NCBI GenBank assembly: GCA_020072655.1 | Contig: JAIQGH010000031.1 | Location: forward strand, 1-42,952 | Direction of reading: 5' to 3' | Length of the DNA stretch: 42,952 nucleotides | Source of the DNA: Terriglobia bacterium | GTDB taxonomy: Bacteria > Acidobacteriota > Terriglobia > UBA7540 | Shown here: piece by piece, positions 18,056 through 26,780 of the stretch | How positions within the stretch are numbered: position 1 is the stretch's first letter | How the letters are laid out: each line of letters starts with the position of its first letter | Notes under the pieces: model-generated | Databases searched by the model: none | What the model saw: only the letters and a program-made list of their open reading frames with translations | What the model was told of the DNA's origin: nothing | Program-made: the position numbers and the translations under genes

Positions 18056-19657
18056 TCAAATCTCAACCACGGCATCCGTCCTATCTAGGTGGGACACCCT
18101 CAATGGCTCGTTTCCAAATGTGCCAATTTCCTCTTCAACCTGCCGCACGACGTCCTTGCTATAGGGAATGAAGTGGTGTCCGGAGATCAGGATGGTCGCG
18201 CCGAGCCATAGCTTGGCGCGATTCATCGAATACCGGGCGACGATGTGAAAGAAGTATTTCCAGTACGCCCTCCGGTAGGAAGACCTCAAGCCTTGATGCC
18301 AGATGGAACGGAGCAAGATCTTGATGATGCTTCCCATGGTCGGCTGGTGAGCAGGCCGCTGGGGCTTCCTACTCCCCCATTTCCGGAGTGAACGTTGCGC
18401 GCGTTCGTAGAATTTCGTCGGTTCGTAGATGGAGGCAATCGTCTTTTGAAAACCCCTCCGGAGAACCGCGGTCGGCAGCGCTGTATGGAAGTTGGGCGGC
18501 GTGGAGTCGCTATTGTGCACGCTCGCTTCGATCAAGCGCCCCTCCTTCTTCATTCGATCGTAGAGCGCGGTTCCCGGCACGGCGTGCAAGAAATTGATCA
18601 TCGCCCAGGGGATCGCTGCCCGCTCAATAAAGAGAATTTGTTGCTCGAAGATGTCTTCGGGGTCGGAGTCAAACCCGACGACGAATCCTCCCGTGACCCA
18701 GAGCCCGCTCCGGTTAAGAAGCTCGAGGGAGGCCATGGGATCCATGACCAGGTTCTGGAATTTTCTCGCTTCGACCAGGGACTCTCTCGAAGGGCTTTCG
18801 ATCCCCAGAAACACATAAAAGAAGTTCGCCTTCACCATCGCCTCAATCAGCGCCGGATGCCGGGCGAGGTCCATTGACGCTTCGGTGTAAAACATCAGCG
18901 GGAAACCTCGGCTCCGCTGCCACTTTTCCAGCTCCCGGGCCAGTTCCAGAGCCAGCCGGTGATTGCCAATGAAATTGTCATCGACGATAAAGACCTGCTT
19001 TTTCCATCCCAGACTCAGAAGCGTGTCTAGTTCCGCCAGTACTTGTTCGGGCAGCTTGGTTCGCGGCTTTCGTCCGTAAAGCGCAATAATATCGCAGAAC
19101 TCGCACTGAAACGGACAGCCACGGGAAAACTGAATCGACATGGAGGCATAGGAGTCAGTTTTCAAAAGGTCAAATCTCGGTACTGGGGTTCTGGCGACGT
19201 CCGGCTTTGCTTCGATGGTGTATAGCCTTTTCGCTGTGCCGTCCTCGAGGTTTCTAGCGATGTTGTCGAACACCTCATCCACTTCGCCGACGACGACATG
19301 ATCGGCGAGCTTTAGCGCTGCATCCGGTTCGCTGCTCGCGTAAGGTCCGCCCACGATCGTACGCCGGCCCAGGCGACGGGCGCGGGCAAGGAGGTCCGCC
19401 CAGCACAAGTCCTCATCACGGAGGTCCTCGACGGCCTGGTCAATCAAGCGAATGGTCCATTCCTGGGGACACAAGGCGGCCACCGTGATGAGTCCCAGCG
19501 GCGGCATTATGGCCTTTTCACTGAGGACCTGGATCATGCCCGTGAAGGTCCAGAACGACGTTGGGAACTTGGGCCAGACCATGAGGACTTTGATCCGTTT
19601 GCCCAGCGGAGGAAAGGCGGGAGGAGTCTCTGGATGCGAGGAAGACCCGACGCTCAT
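18056..19657 (-). CDS. B12-binding radical SAM protein with DUF4070-like C-terminus
   Basis: This protein of about 533 aa has an N-terminal cobalamin-binding Rossmann domain ([35 protein letters not shown]), then a radical SAM barrel with the cluster motif CPFQCEFC (C181, C185, C188), and a C-terminal helical region of the DUF4070 type. Relatives methylate or rearrange unactivated carbons in lipids, pigments and natural products; the substrate here is unknown. Between WADL and [10 protein letters not shown] the usual beta-strand/loop segment of about 20 residues seems to be missing. ATG 19657 is preferred over 19672 because GGAG precedes it at good spacing. Confidence 0.9.
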   Translation of the reverse strand: MSVGSSSHPETPPAFPPLGKRIKVLMVWPKFPTSFWTFTGMIQVLSEKAIMPPLGLITVAALCPQEWTIRLIDQAVEDLRDEDLCWADLLARARRLGRRTIVGGPYASSEPDAALKLADHVVVGEVDEVFDNIARNLEDGTAKRLYTIEAKPDVARTPVPRFDLLKTDSYASMSIQFSRGCPFQCEFCDIIALYGRKPRTKLPEQVLAELDTLLSLGWKKQVFIVDDNFIGNHRLALELARELEKWQRSRGFPLMFYTEASMDLARHPALIEAMVKANFFYVFLGIESPSRESLVEARKFQNLVMDPMASLELLNRSGLWVTGGFVVGFDSDPEDIFEQQILFIERAAIPWAMINFLHAVPGTALYDRMKKEGRLIEASVHNSDSTPPNFHTALPTAVLRRGFQKTIASIYEPTKFYERAQRSLRKWGSRKPQRPAHQPTMGSIIKILLRSIWHQGLRSSYRRAYWKYFFHIVARYSMNRAKLWLGATILISGHHFIPYSKDVVRQVEEEIGTFGNEPLRVSHLDRTDAVVEI

Positions 19658-19994
19658 GCTTGACAGCTCCATGGTCTGGTGAAAATCCCGTATCCCCTAT
19701 GGGCGCCGCGGGCTGAGGCCAAAAGCGACAATCCTACCTCGCCGACGGCCCGATTCGCCACTGATCGAGCGAGCAGGATAGCATAGGAAAGCACCAAGTT
19801 TCCGTGAGAGTTGAAGTTGAAAAGTCGGGTTCGCAGGCATATAGTGAAGGGAACCTGGTGAGCAATTTTTGAAAGGAAAGGCGAGACATCCCTGTGGGCC
19901 GGATCTTCAGTAACCCTCGACGACCTTCTACCCTGACGTAGCGTCGATCCTCTACGGGATCAATCTAGAGCGTGCTTGGGGGAAGGAGGTGGCT
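19658..19994. other. Divergent intergenic region
   Basis: This 337-bp spacer lies between the leftward radical SAM gene and the rightward protease gene. I see no gene in it. It contains the plus-strand promoter listed at 19817-19845, a long leader with a small dyad (GATCC-N5-GGATC at 19946-19960), and the strong SD GGAAGGAGGT just before the protease ATG. No clear minus-strand promoter was found. Confidence 0.6.
19817..19845 (+). promoter_or_regulatory. Sigma70-like promoter for the exported protease
   Basis: The -35 hexamer TTGAAA (19817-19822) and the -10 hexamer TATAGT (19840-19845) are separated by exactly 17 bp. Transcription would start near 19852, giving a leader of about 143 nt. Confidence 0.55.
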
Positions 19995-21215
19995 ATGTCA
20001 TTCCGACTTCGCGTCACCTTGAGTGTATTTCTCTTTTTGCTGGCTCCCTTGTTGAGGGCGCAGACCCCATCCCTGTCCCCCGCTGGGGCCGAGGTGGCCG
20101 AGCGCATTGCTCCCTCGGTCGCACTCGTCCTTGTCGGGGATGGCGGCAGGACGCAGGGAGAAGCGATTGCCGTGGTAGTAAGGAGCGACGGAGTCTTGCT
20201 GACGACCTATCACACCATCAAGGAGGCAAGTGCCGTTCAGATTCAACTGCAGAATGGTGAGACTTTCGATCGTGTCGACCTGCTCGCTTATGATGAGCGC
20301 CGCGACGTGGCTGCTGTTCGCATCTCGGGGACCGGGTTAGCCACCGCGCCGATTGCGGGGCTCGCGGACGTCCGGCCGGGTCAGCAGGCGTACGTCGTAT
20401 CGCACGTAGCGGGCTCCACTTGGACAACCTCCGCCGGGATCATCAGCGGCGTCAAGATGGCCGACGAAGTTCCCGGCGCCGGACACGGTTATCGTCTGCT
20501 GGAATTCACTGCACCCATCTCTCCCGAGTCCAGTGGGGGCATCCTCGTGGACGCGCAAGGCCGCACTCTGGGAATAGCCGTCGGAACCTTAGCGGGCGGA
20601 CAGAACCTCAATTTCGCTGTCCCGCTGGAGAGTGTCCTAGGGCTCGCGCAAATGTCGGGCGGGACAACCTTTCCGCCAGGCGCCGGCCTACGGCCGACAA
20701 CCCAGGAAACACCCCCGATTCCGCCCCCACCAGCGCCCCCGCCAGCACCCCCGCCCAGACGGGGGGTCGAAGTTTTTCGTGCCTCCGAGTCCGAACCCGA
20801 AGTCCAGCCTATCAACCCTACTGGATCCGAACTCTCCCGCGCCATCGACAGTCACGACCCTATCCAGATCCTGCGCAACTTCCGAACGATGTTCATCATT
20901 TCCAGGACGGTTTGGTTGAAGGTGGACCTCATGCAGGAGGCCATGCAGAAGGAGCCGGCGTTTACGGCCTGGGGCCTGGCCATTGTCTCCGACCCGCGAA
21001 TCGCGGATGTCCGCCTGACCGTGGACCGTGTCTTGTTCACATGGACATGGACGTACGAAATGGTGCACCAGAACAGTGGGATTATTCTCGCCACTGGGAA
21101 GCTAAATGCCATCGCCGGCGGGGCAGCCACCTCCAAAATAGCTGACGCGGTGGTACTGGAGATCGGCAAAGCCCGCGGTATCCCAGCAGGCGTGGCGCGA
21201 CCAGCGATACATTGA
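19995..21215 (+). CDS. Exported trypsin-like serine protease with Pro-rich linker and unknown C-terminal domain
   Basis: This is a 406-aa protein. Residues 1-22 form a signal peptide ending RAQ. Residues 30-225 resemble a DegP/S1C-type protease, with the triad H73 (LLTTYHTI), D104 (RRDVAAVRI) and S180 (PESSGGIL; the usual motif is GNSGG). A proline-rich linker of about 20 residues follows near 230-252. The last 140 residues form a domain I do not recognise; no PDZ motif is visible. The ATG at 19995 follows a near-perfect SD (GGAAGGAGGT); a GTG at 19989 is inside that SD region and is rejected. It is probably periplasmic. Confidence 0.85.
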   Translation: MSFRLRVTLSVFLFLLAPLLRAQTPSLSPAGAEVAERIAPSVALVLVGDGGRTQGEAIAVVVRSDGVLLTTYHTIKEASAVQIQLQNGETFDRVDLLAYDERRDVAAVRISGTGLATAPIAGLADVRPGQQAYVVSHVAGSTWTTSAGIISGVKMADEVPGAGHGYRLLEFTAPISPESSGGILVDAQGRTLGIAVGTLAGGQNLNFAVPLESVLGLAQMSGGTTFPPGAGLRPTTQETPPIPPPPAPPPAPPPRRGVEVFRASESEPEVQPINPTGSELSRAIDSHDPIQILRNFRTMFIISRTVWLKVDLMQEAMQKEPAFTAWGLAIVSDPRIADVRLTVDRVLFTWTWTYEMVHQNSGIILATGKLNAIAGGAATSKIADAVVLEIGKARGIPAGVARPAIH

Positions 21216-21435
21216 CCCGGGCCCGATGGGGGCCATCGCGGCGGTAGACTCGCAAGGCTTCAGGCTCAAAACACCCAAGGCATACACTGCATGCCGTGGC
21301 AGCCACGAACCACGGTTCTGTCAGCACCCCATTCGTCAACCGACGGAGCGAGGAAAATTGCGGAGGAGGGCAATAAAGTAGCTAGCGCTGCGCTCCGCGA
21401 CTCCGCTCCCTTGAGCCGTGCCGGAGCGGGGTGCT

Positions 21436-23526
21436 ATGCTCGAAAGGATGGACGAGGCAACGAAGGTCGGCCCCAGCGTCAACACAGCGCCGGAGCAATA
21501 CTGCGCGTTGCTCGAGGTTTCGCAGGCGATCGCGGCGCACCGGGACCTTTCCGCCCTTTTCCATGATTTGGCGCAGCGGCTCCATCGCGTGGTCAGATTT
21601 GATTTTCTCGCCTTGATTCTTTACGACCCCGCGCGCAATACCTTACGCCTGCACGTCCTGGAGAGCTCAATCTCTCCTTATGCCGAACTGGGGATGGAGA
21701 AACCGCTCAGCGAAACTCCCGCCGGACTCGTGGTGGAAACCCAGAGGCCGCTGGTTGTCCAGAATATCGACCAGGAAACCCGCTTCCCGGAAATCCTCAG
21801 CCTGATGCGCGAGAACGGCGTGAAATCCTTTTGCGGGCTGCCTCTCACCACGGCGCACCGGCGCGTAGGCGTGCTGGGCTTCGGCAGCGTCAAGCAGGAT
21901 GCCTATCCTGCGGACAATCTGGGTTTTCTCGAGCGAGTCTCCGCCCAGGTAGCGCTCGCCGTGGACAATGCCTTGAATTTCCAGAAGGCTCAGTCTTACC
22001 AGCAACAATTGGGCCGCGAGCGCGACCGGCTGCGTGTTCTGCTGGACGTGACCAACACCCTGGTCGCCAATCTCGATCTTCGCGAACTCTTGAAGGCCAT
22101 CGCCGGCTGCCTCGAGCGGGTCATGCACCACGATTACACCGGCCTATCGCTTTTCGACCCTGCCATCAATCAGTTGCGCCTGCACGCGCTGGATTTCCCC
22201 CAAGGAAAGGGCCTCCTGCAAGAGGAGATGATCGTCCCCCTGGAAGGCACGGCCGCCGGCGAGGTTTTCCAGACGCGCCAACCGTTGCTCGTCGGGCCCG
22301 CCAATTACGGCCGCTTCCAAGCCGATGTCGCCCGGACGTTCGTGGAAGAGGGGCTGATGTCGGCGTGCATTGTCCCGCTGGTCAGTTCCAAGCAGAGCCT
22401 GGGAACGCTCAGCCTGGCCAGCTTGCGCGAGGGAGCATTCACGCAGGAGGACGTTGATCTGCTCACCCAGGTCGCCAACCAGGTTGCCATCGCCGTGGAA
22501 AACGCCCTGGCCTTCCAGCAGATCGACGAGCTCAAAAACAAGCTGGCGGAGGAAAAGCTTTACCTGGAGGAGGAAATCCGCACCGACCACAACTTCGAAG
22601 AGATTGTGGGCGAAAGCGCCGCCTTGAAGCGCGTCCTCAGCCAGGTCGAAACCGTAGCGCCCACCGATTCCACTGTGCTCATTCAGGGCGAAACCGGAAC
22701 CGGCAAGGAGTTGGCAGCACGCGCCCTCCACAACTTGAGCCGACGGCGGGACCGGACCTTCGTCAAAGTGAACTGCGCAGCCATTCCCACGGGACTCCTG
22801 GAGAGCGAGCTCTTCGGCCATGAACGCGGCGCTTTCACCGGCGCAATTTCACAGAAGATTGGCCGGTTCGAGCTCGCCCACCAGGGAACGCTGTTCCTCG
22901 ATGAAGTCGGGGACATCCCCCTCGAGCTCCAACCCAAGCTGCTGCGCGTTTTGCAGGAGAAGGAATTCGAAAGACTGGGCAGCACGCGCACCATCCGCAT
23001 CGATGTTCGCGTGGTCGCCGCCACCAACCGCGACTTGACGAATATGGTCGCCGAAGGCGAATTTCGCAGCGACTTGTACTACCGCCTGAACATCTTCCCC
23101 ATCGAAATGCCAGCCCTACGAGAGCGACCGGAGGATATCCCGCTTTTGGTCCGCTACTTCGCGCAGAAATTCGCCCGCCGCGCCGATAAATTGATCGAAT
23201 CCATCCCTGCCGAGGATATGGAAGCACTCACCCGCTACCACTGGCCCGGCAACGCCCGAGAGCTTGAGAACCTCATTGAGCGGGCCGTGATTCTAACGCG
23301 CGGGCCCGTGCTTCGCCTCCCTCTTTCCGAGCTACGATCCCTTACGGAAGCTTCCCCTCCCGTCCCCCCGACGCTCCAGGCTGCGGAACGTGAAATCATC
23401 CTCCGGACCCTTCGTGAAACCAATTGGGTCATAGGGGGCCCAGCGGGCGCCGCAGCTCGTCTCGGCCTGAAGCGAACCACCCTGCAATCACGCATGAAGA
23501 AGCTGGGGATTGCAAAGCTCGCCTAG
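21436..23526 (+). CDS. GAF-GAF-AAA+-Fis sigma54-dependent activator (FhlA-like architecture)
   Basis: This is a 696-aa enhancer-binding protein. Two GAF sensor domains (about residues 20-185 and 200-365) precede a short coiled linker, a sigma54-interacting AAA+ domain and a Fis-type HTH. The AAA+ domain has Walker A GETGTGKE near 418-425, the sigma54-contacting loop GAFTGA at 465-470 and Walker B TLFLDE near 485-490. The HTH at about 650-690 contains [16 protein letters not shown]. There is no receiver domain, so it probably responds to a ligand bound by a GAF domain. The ATG at 21436 has GGAG upstream; the GTG at 21418 is an alternative. It lies directly upstream of the efflux operon, its likely target. 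The preceding 220 bp shows no gene. Confidence 0.94.
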   Translation: MLERMDEATKVGPSVNTAPEQYCALLEVSQAIAAHRDLSALFHDLAQRLHRVVRFDFLALILYDPARNTLRLHVLESSISPYAELGMEKPLSETPAGLVVETQRPLVVQNIDQETRFPEILSLMRENGVKSFCGLPLTTAHRRVGVLGFGSVKQDAYPADNLGFLERVSAQVALAVDNALNFQKAQSYQQQLGRERDRLRVLLDVTNTLVANLDLRELLKAIAGCLERVMHHDYTGLSLFDPAINQLRLHALDFPQGKGLLQEEMIVPLEGTAAGEVFQTRQPLLVGPANYGRFQADVARTFVEEGLMSACIVPLVSSKQSLGTLSLASLREGAFTQEDVDLLTQVANQVAIAVENALAFQQIDELKNKLAEEKLYLEEEIRTDHNFEEIVGESAALKRVLSQVETVAPTDSTVLIQGETGTGKELAARALHNLSRRRDRTFVKVNCAAIPTGLLESELFGHERGAFTGAISQKIGRFELAHQGTLFLDEVGDIPLELQPKLLRVLQEKEFERLGSTRTIRIDVRVVAATNRDLTNMVAEGEFRSDLYYRLNIFPIEMPALRERPEDIPLLVRYFAQKFARRADKLIESIPAEDMEALTRYHWPGNARELENLIERAVILTRGPVLRLPLSELRSLTEASPPVPPTLQAAEREIILRTLRETNWVIGGPAGAAARLGLKRTTLQSRMKKLGIAKLA

Positions 23527-23527
23527 T

Positions 23528-23541
23528 GCCGATATATCGGC
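23528..23541. promoter_or_regulatory. 14-bp perfect palindrome, candidate enhancer site
   Basis: GCCGATATATCGGC is a perfect dyad placed directly after the activator stop. A related sequence (TGCCGAAATGTCGCC) starts three bases later at 23545. Tandem dyads about 140 bp upstream of the possible sigma54 promoter fit upstream activator sites for the enhancer-binding protein encoded just before. This is inference from position and symmetry. Confidence 0.45.
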
Positions 23542-23597
23542 GCTTGCCGAAATGTCGCCTCCAAGGGCCTTGCCGCAGACCGCAGAAACCCCGAGAT

Positions 23598-23622
23598 TTG
23601 TACATATCTTCTTTGTGTACAA
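23598..23622. promoter_or_regulatory. Inverted repeat TTGTACA-N11-TGTACAA
   Basis: A perfect 7-bp inverted repeat with an 11-nt spacer lies between the activator gene and the efflux operon. It could be a second operator or a small hairpin. No T-run follows, so it is not an obvious terminator. Confidence 0.4.
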
Positions 23623-23653
23623 GCAGATAAAAATGTGACTGGATTTCGTCGCA

Positions 23654-23671
23654 GCGGAACTTGGTGTGCTC
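23654..23671 (+). promoter_or_regulatory. Possible sigma54 (-24/-12) promoter of the efflux operon
   Basis: GCGGAAC and GTGCT place GG at 23656-23657 and GC at 23668-23669 with the required 10-nt separation; the consensus is TGGCAC-N5-TTGC. Several non-core positions differ. The predicted start near 23681 leaves a very short leader before the SD GGGAGG and the ATG at 23695. Confidence 0.3.
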
Positions 23672-23694
23672 TCCTGAGCGTGTGGGAGGATAAT

Positions 23695-25320
23695 ATGCTC
23701 AGGGTCACCACGGAACTTAGCGGGCAAGAGATCAGGCTCAGAGTCGAAGGCAAACTTGCTCGGCCCTGGGTCGAAGAGTTGCGCCGTTGCTGGGTGCACA
23801 ACGCGGGCATCTATAAAGGTCAGCCTGTGGCGGTCGATTTGACGGGTCTAACGTTCATCGACGCGGAGGGAAAAGAATTGTTGGGCTGGGTCCACCAGTC
23901 AGGCGGCAAGCTCGTGGGTTCGGGTTTGATGGCCAAGTCGATCATCGAGGAGATTACGGGGCCATGCACGGTCGAGGGTGTGAAGCAGTCGAAAGCCGCA
24001 ACCCTCAAGGCCCTCGCGCTGGTTATTTTGCCTTTACTACTTGTCCGCAACAGCCTCAACGCGCAGGACAAGACCCCTCTGCGGCTGACGCTGCGCGAGG
24101 CAGTTCAAATCGCCCTGAAAGAGAACCCGCAAGTCCAGATTGCCAATCTGAATCTGGCGGAGAGCGAGCAGGACCGCAACATCGCCCGGTCGAGCCTGCT
24201 GCCCCAGGCGGGATTTGAGGCCGTGGATCGGGCCACGCGGTTCAACATCTACGCGCAGTTTGGCAAGAAGTTTCCTGGGATAGCGCAGCACTCGGGGCCC
24301 TTTCAGTTCTTCCAGGCGGGCCCGAATTTTGCGATGCCGATCTTCGATTTGACGCTCTGGCGGCGCTGGCAAGCGGCGCATCACGGGGTGAATGCCTCAG
24401 AAGCGCAGCAGAGCACCGTGCGCGAGCAGGTTGTTTTGCTGGTCGTTTCGCAATATCTGAGCGGCTTGCGGGCAGGAGCGGCGGTGGACGCGGCGCGCTC
24501 GCGCGTGGAGCTGGCGCAAGCCCTTTTCGATCAGGCCCAAGACCTGCAACGCCACGGTGTCGGAACGGGAATCGACACGCTGCGCGGCAACGTGCAACTC
24601 CAAAATGAGAAACAACGACTGCTCGAGGCCGAGACCCAGCAGAAGGTGGCGCTTTATGGATTAGTCCGGCTGCTCAACCTGAACCCTGACCAAACGGTTG
24701 AGCTGGCCGATCAGCCGCGTTTCTTCGAAACACCGCAACTGGAAGCCGACCAGAGCCTGCAAAAAGCGTACGAGACGCGGCCGGAGATGAAGACTCTGGC
24801 CTCGCAGGAGCAGATCGCGAGACTGCAGAAGAAAGGGGCCAGCGAGTCACGGCTGCCCTCGCTGGTGATGGGGGGCGGCTGGGCCTACCAGGGACTATCG
24901 GCGCCGAGCGCTATTCCATCTTACACGTACCAGTTGACGGTGGACGTTCCACTCTTTACCGGCGGCCGCATTCGCTCCGAAATCACCCGGGCCGATCTCG
25001 AGATCAGGAAAGTGGAGCGGCAGCGAGACAATTTGCGCGACCAGATTGCCTTGGAAGTGAAGTCGGCGATTGCGCAACTGGAGTCCGCGCGGCACGAAGT
25101 GGACGTGGCCAACCTGGGCATCAAGCTCGCCCAGGAGGAAGTATCGCAAGCGCGCGACCGCTTTCAGGCCGGTGTGGCCAACAACATTGAAGTGATCACG
25201 GCCCAGGATGAACTGGCGCGGGCCAACGACAATCAGATCGGGGCCCTCTACCGCTATAACCAGGCGCGGGCCGACGTATCTCACGCCATCGGCCAGATCG
25301 AAGAGCTCTATACCAAGTGA
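23695..25320 (+). CDS. STAS-like domain fused to a TolC-family outer membrane efflux protein
   Basis: This protein of 541 aa starts at the ATG behind GGAGG. Residues 1 to about 95 look like a STAS-type domain (RVEGKLARPWVEELRRCW and VDLTGLTFIDAEGKELL). Residues 97-124 are a complete signal peptide: lysines, a hydrophobic core at 104-117 and a cleavage-like NAQ. The rest is an outer membrane efflux protein with the duplicated TolC repeat (LTLREAVQIALKENPQVQ, then RPEMKTL and QARDRFQAGVANNIEVITAQDELARA). A STAS-like domain ahead of a signal peptide is odd. A GTG at codon 97, at 23983, could start a separate, normally exported TolC protein. The emrA gene follows 12 bp later. Confidence 0.88.
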   Translation: MLRVTTELSGQEIRLRVEGKLARPWVEELRRCWVHNAGIYKGQPVAVDLTGLTFIDAEGKELLGWVHQSGGKLVGSGLMAKSIIEEITGPCTVEGVKQSKAATLKALALVILPLLLVRNSLNAQDKTPLRLTLREAVQIALKENPQVQIANLNLAESEQDRNIARSSLLPQAGFEAVDRATRFNIYAQFGKKFPGIAQHSGPFQFFQAGPNFAMPIFDLTLWRRWQAAHHGVNASEAQQSTVREQVVLLVVSQYLSGLRAGAAVDAARSRVELAQALFDQAQDLQRHGVGTGIDTLRGNVQLQNEKQRLLEAETQQKVALYGLVRLLNLNPDQTVELADQPRFFETPQLEADQSLQKAYETRPEMKTLASQEQIARLQKKGASESRLPSLVMGGGWAYQGLSAPSAIPSYTYQLTVDVPLFTGGRIRSEITRADLEIRKVERQRDNLRDQIALEVKSAIAQLESARHEVDVANLGIKLAQEEVSQARDRFQAGVANNIEVITAQDELARANDNQIGALYRYNQARADVSHAIGQIEELYTK

Positions 25321-25332
25321 GGTGGGTCAATT

Positions 25333-26637
25333 ATGGATTCGAAGGTGGCTGAACTGGAAAGAGAACTGAATCGGGAGGCGCCCGCCACGCCGGAGACCCC
25401 GCCGGAAAAGGGCGGGCTGGCGGAACGTTGGGCCAACCCCCAGTTCCGCCGGGCGGTCGTAGGCGGTGCGGCGGCCGTTGCCCTGCTTACGGTTGGCCTG
25501 GTCATTTACTATCACAACCGTGTGAGCACGGATGACGCGCAGGTGGACGGCCACATCACCCCCATGGCCTCGAAGATTTACGGCAATGTCGAGCAGGTAG
25601 TGGTGGATGACAACCAGCACGTGAACGCCGGGCAAGTGCTCGTGCGCATTGATCCCCGCGATTATCAGGCGCGGGTCGATCAGGCGAAAGCCGCGCTGGC
25701 GGTGGCCGAAAGCCAGTTCCAGGCCGCAACCGTCGGCGTGCCTCTCACTCGCGAAACCACGCGCAGCGGGTCATCCAGCGCCGATGCGCTACTCGATGCC
25801 GCGCAGGCCAACTACGACAAAACGAAGTTTACTTACGAGAAGGATTCCACCGCGGATCTCGACTTCGCGCGCGCCAACGTGGCGGCGCGACAAGCAGATT
25901 ACGACCGCGCACAGGCGGATCTGGAGCGCATGAAACCGCTGGTGGCCAAAGACGAAATCTCCAAGCAGCAGTACGACGCTTACCTGGCGGGGGCGCGCGT
26001 GGCGGAGAGTCAGTTGAAAGCCGCCCAGGAAAAGCTGGCCTCAGCGGGAAAGGAGGCGCAGGCCGCGCGCGGATCCATGGAAGCCGCCAAGGCGCAGGTG
26101 GAACATGCCCGGGCGATGGTCCAGCAGGCCCTGGCCAACCAGAAGCAGGTGAACATCCGGCAGGCGGATGCCGCCTCCGCCGAAGCGGCGGTGGCCAGAG
26201 CGAAGGCGGACTTGGCGGCGGCAGAGCTCCAGCTCAGCTATACCACCATCACCGCGCCCATCGAGGGCGTGGTCACCAAGAAATCCGTCGAGCCGGGGCA
26301 GATTGTGCAGCCGGGGCAGGGACTCTTCGTGCTGATTCCGCTCCGAGACGTCTGGGTAACCGCCAACTTCAAGGAGACGCAGCTCGCGAAAGTCCGCGCC
26401 GGCCAGAAGGCTGAGGTAAAGGTGGATATGTACGACAGGACGTTCACCGGCCACGTGGATTCGATCGCGGGCGCGACGGGCGCGCGCCTGAGCCTGCTGC
26501 CGCCGGAAAACGCTACGGGCAACTTCGTGAAAGTGGTGCAGCGGATTCCCGTCAAGATTGTGCTCGACCCCGTCCCGCCGGAAAAGGCGATCCTGCGGCC
26601 GGGCATGAACGTGGACGCGACGATTATTACAAAGTGA
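25333..26637 (+). CDS. EmrA/HlyD-type membrane fusion protein
   Basis: This 434-aa periplasmic adaptor links the inner-membrane MFS pump to the TolC-like channel. A cytoplasmic N-terminus of about 38 residues precedes one membrane anchor (about 40-61). The barrel-sandwich half-motif STDDAQVDGHITPMASKIYGNV follows, then a long Ala/Gln-rich coiled-coil hairpin (about 115-290), the second lipoyl half (TITAPIEGVVTKKSVEPGQ) and a beta-barrel domain. The ATG at 25333 has GGTGGG upstream. It is the second gene of the tripartite operon. Confidence 0.94.
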   Translation: MDSKVAELERELNREAPATPETPPEKGGLAERWANPQFRRAVVGGAAAVALLTVGLVIYYHNRVSTDDAQVDGHITPMASKIYGNVEQVVVDDNQHVNAGQVLVRIDPRDYQARVDQAKAALAVAESQFQAATVGVPLTRETTRSGSSSADALLDAAQANYDKTKFTYEKDSTADLDFARANVAARQADYDRAQADLERMKPLVAKDEISKQQYDAYLAGARVAESQLKAAQEKLASAGKEAQAARGSMEAAKAQVEHARAMVQQALANQKQVNIRQADAASAEAAVARAKADLAAAELQLSYTTITAPIEGVVTKKSVEPGQIVQPGQGLFVLIPLRDVWVTANFKETQLAKVRAGQKAEVKVDMYDRTFTGHVDSIAGATGARLSLLPPENATGNFVKVVQRIPVKIVLDPVPPEKAILRPGMNVDATIITK

Positions 26638-26640
26638 CAA

Positions 26641-26770
26641 GGGACATGTGTCGAGTGACGAGACAACGGAGTCGAAAGTTGACAGTCGAGAACCTAAAGC
26701 TCTGGACCGCGGAGGTTTTTGCGTTCGACCCTCGACATTTGACTCTTGAATGCTGAAGGCTGACGGCCTA
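26641..26770. repeat. Spacer with degenerate GTCGA/GACNNTCGA repeats
   Basis: The 143 bp between emrA and emrB holds repeated GTCGA- and TTGAC-like words on the left (26650-26692) and their approximate inverse complements on the right (26723-26745, around CTCGACATTTGACT). The arms are imperfect. The layout resembles the other repeat spacers in this window. It may form a weak hairpin inside the efflux mRNA. Confidence 0.35.
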
Positions 26771-26780
26771 AGGCCCCACA

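Noticed and set aside
20700-20765. CCCCC-rich tandem repeat in the protease gene as a separate repeat element
   Set aside because: It simply encodes the proline-rich linker of the protein.
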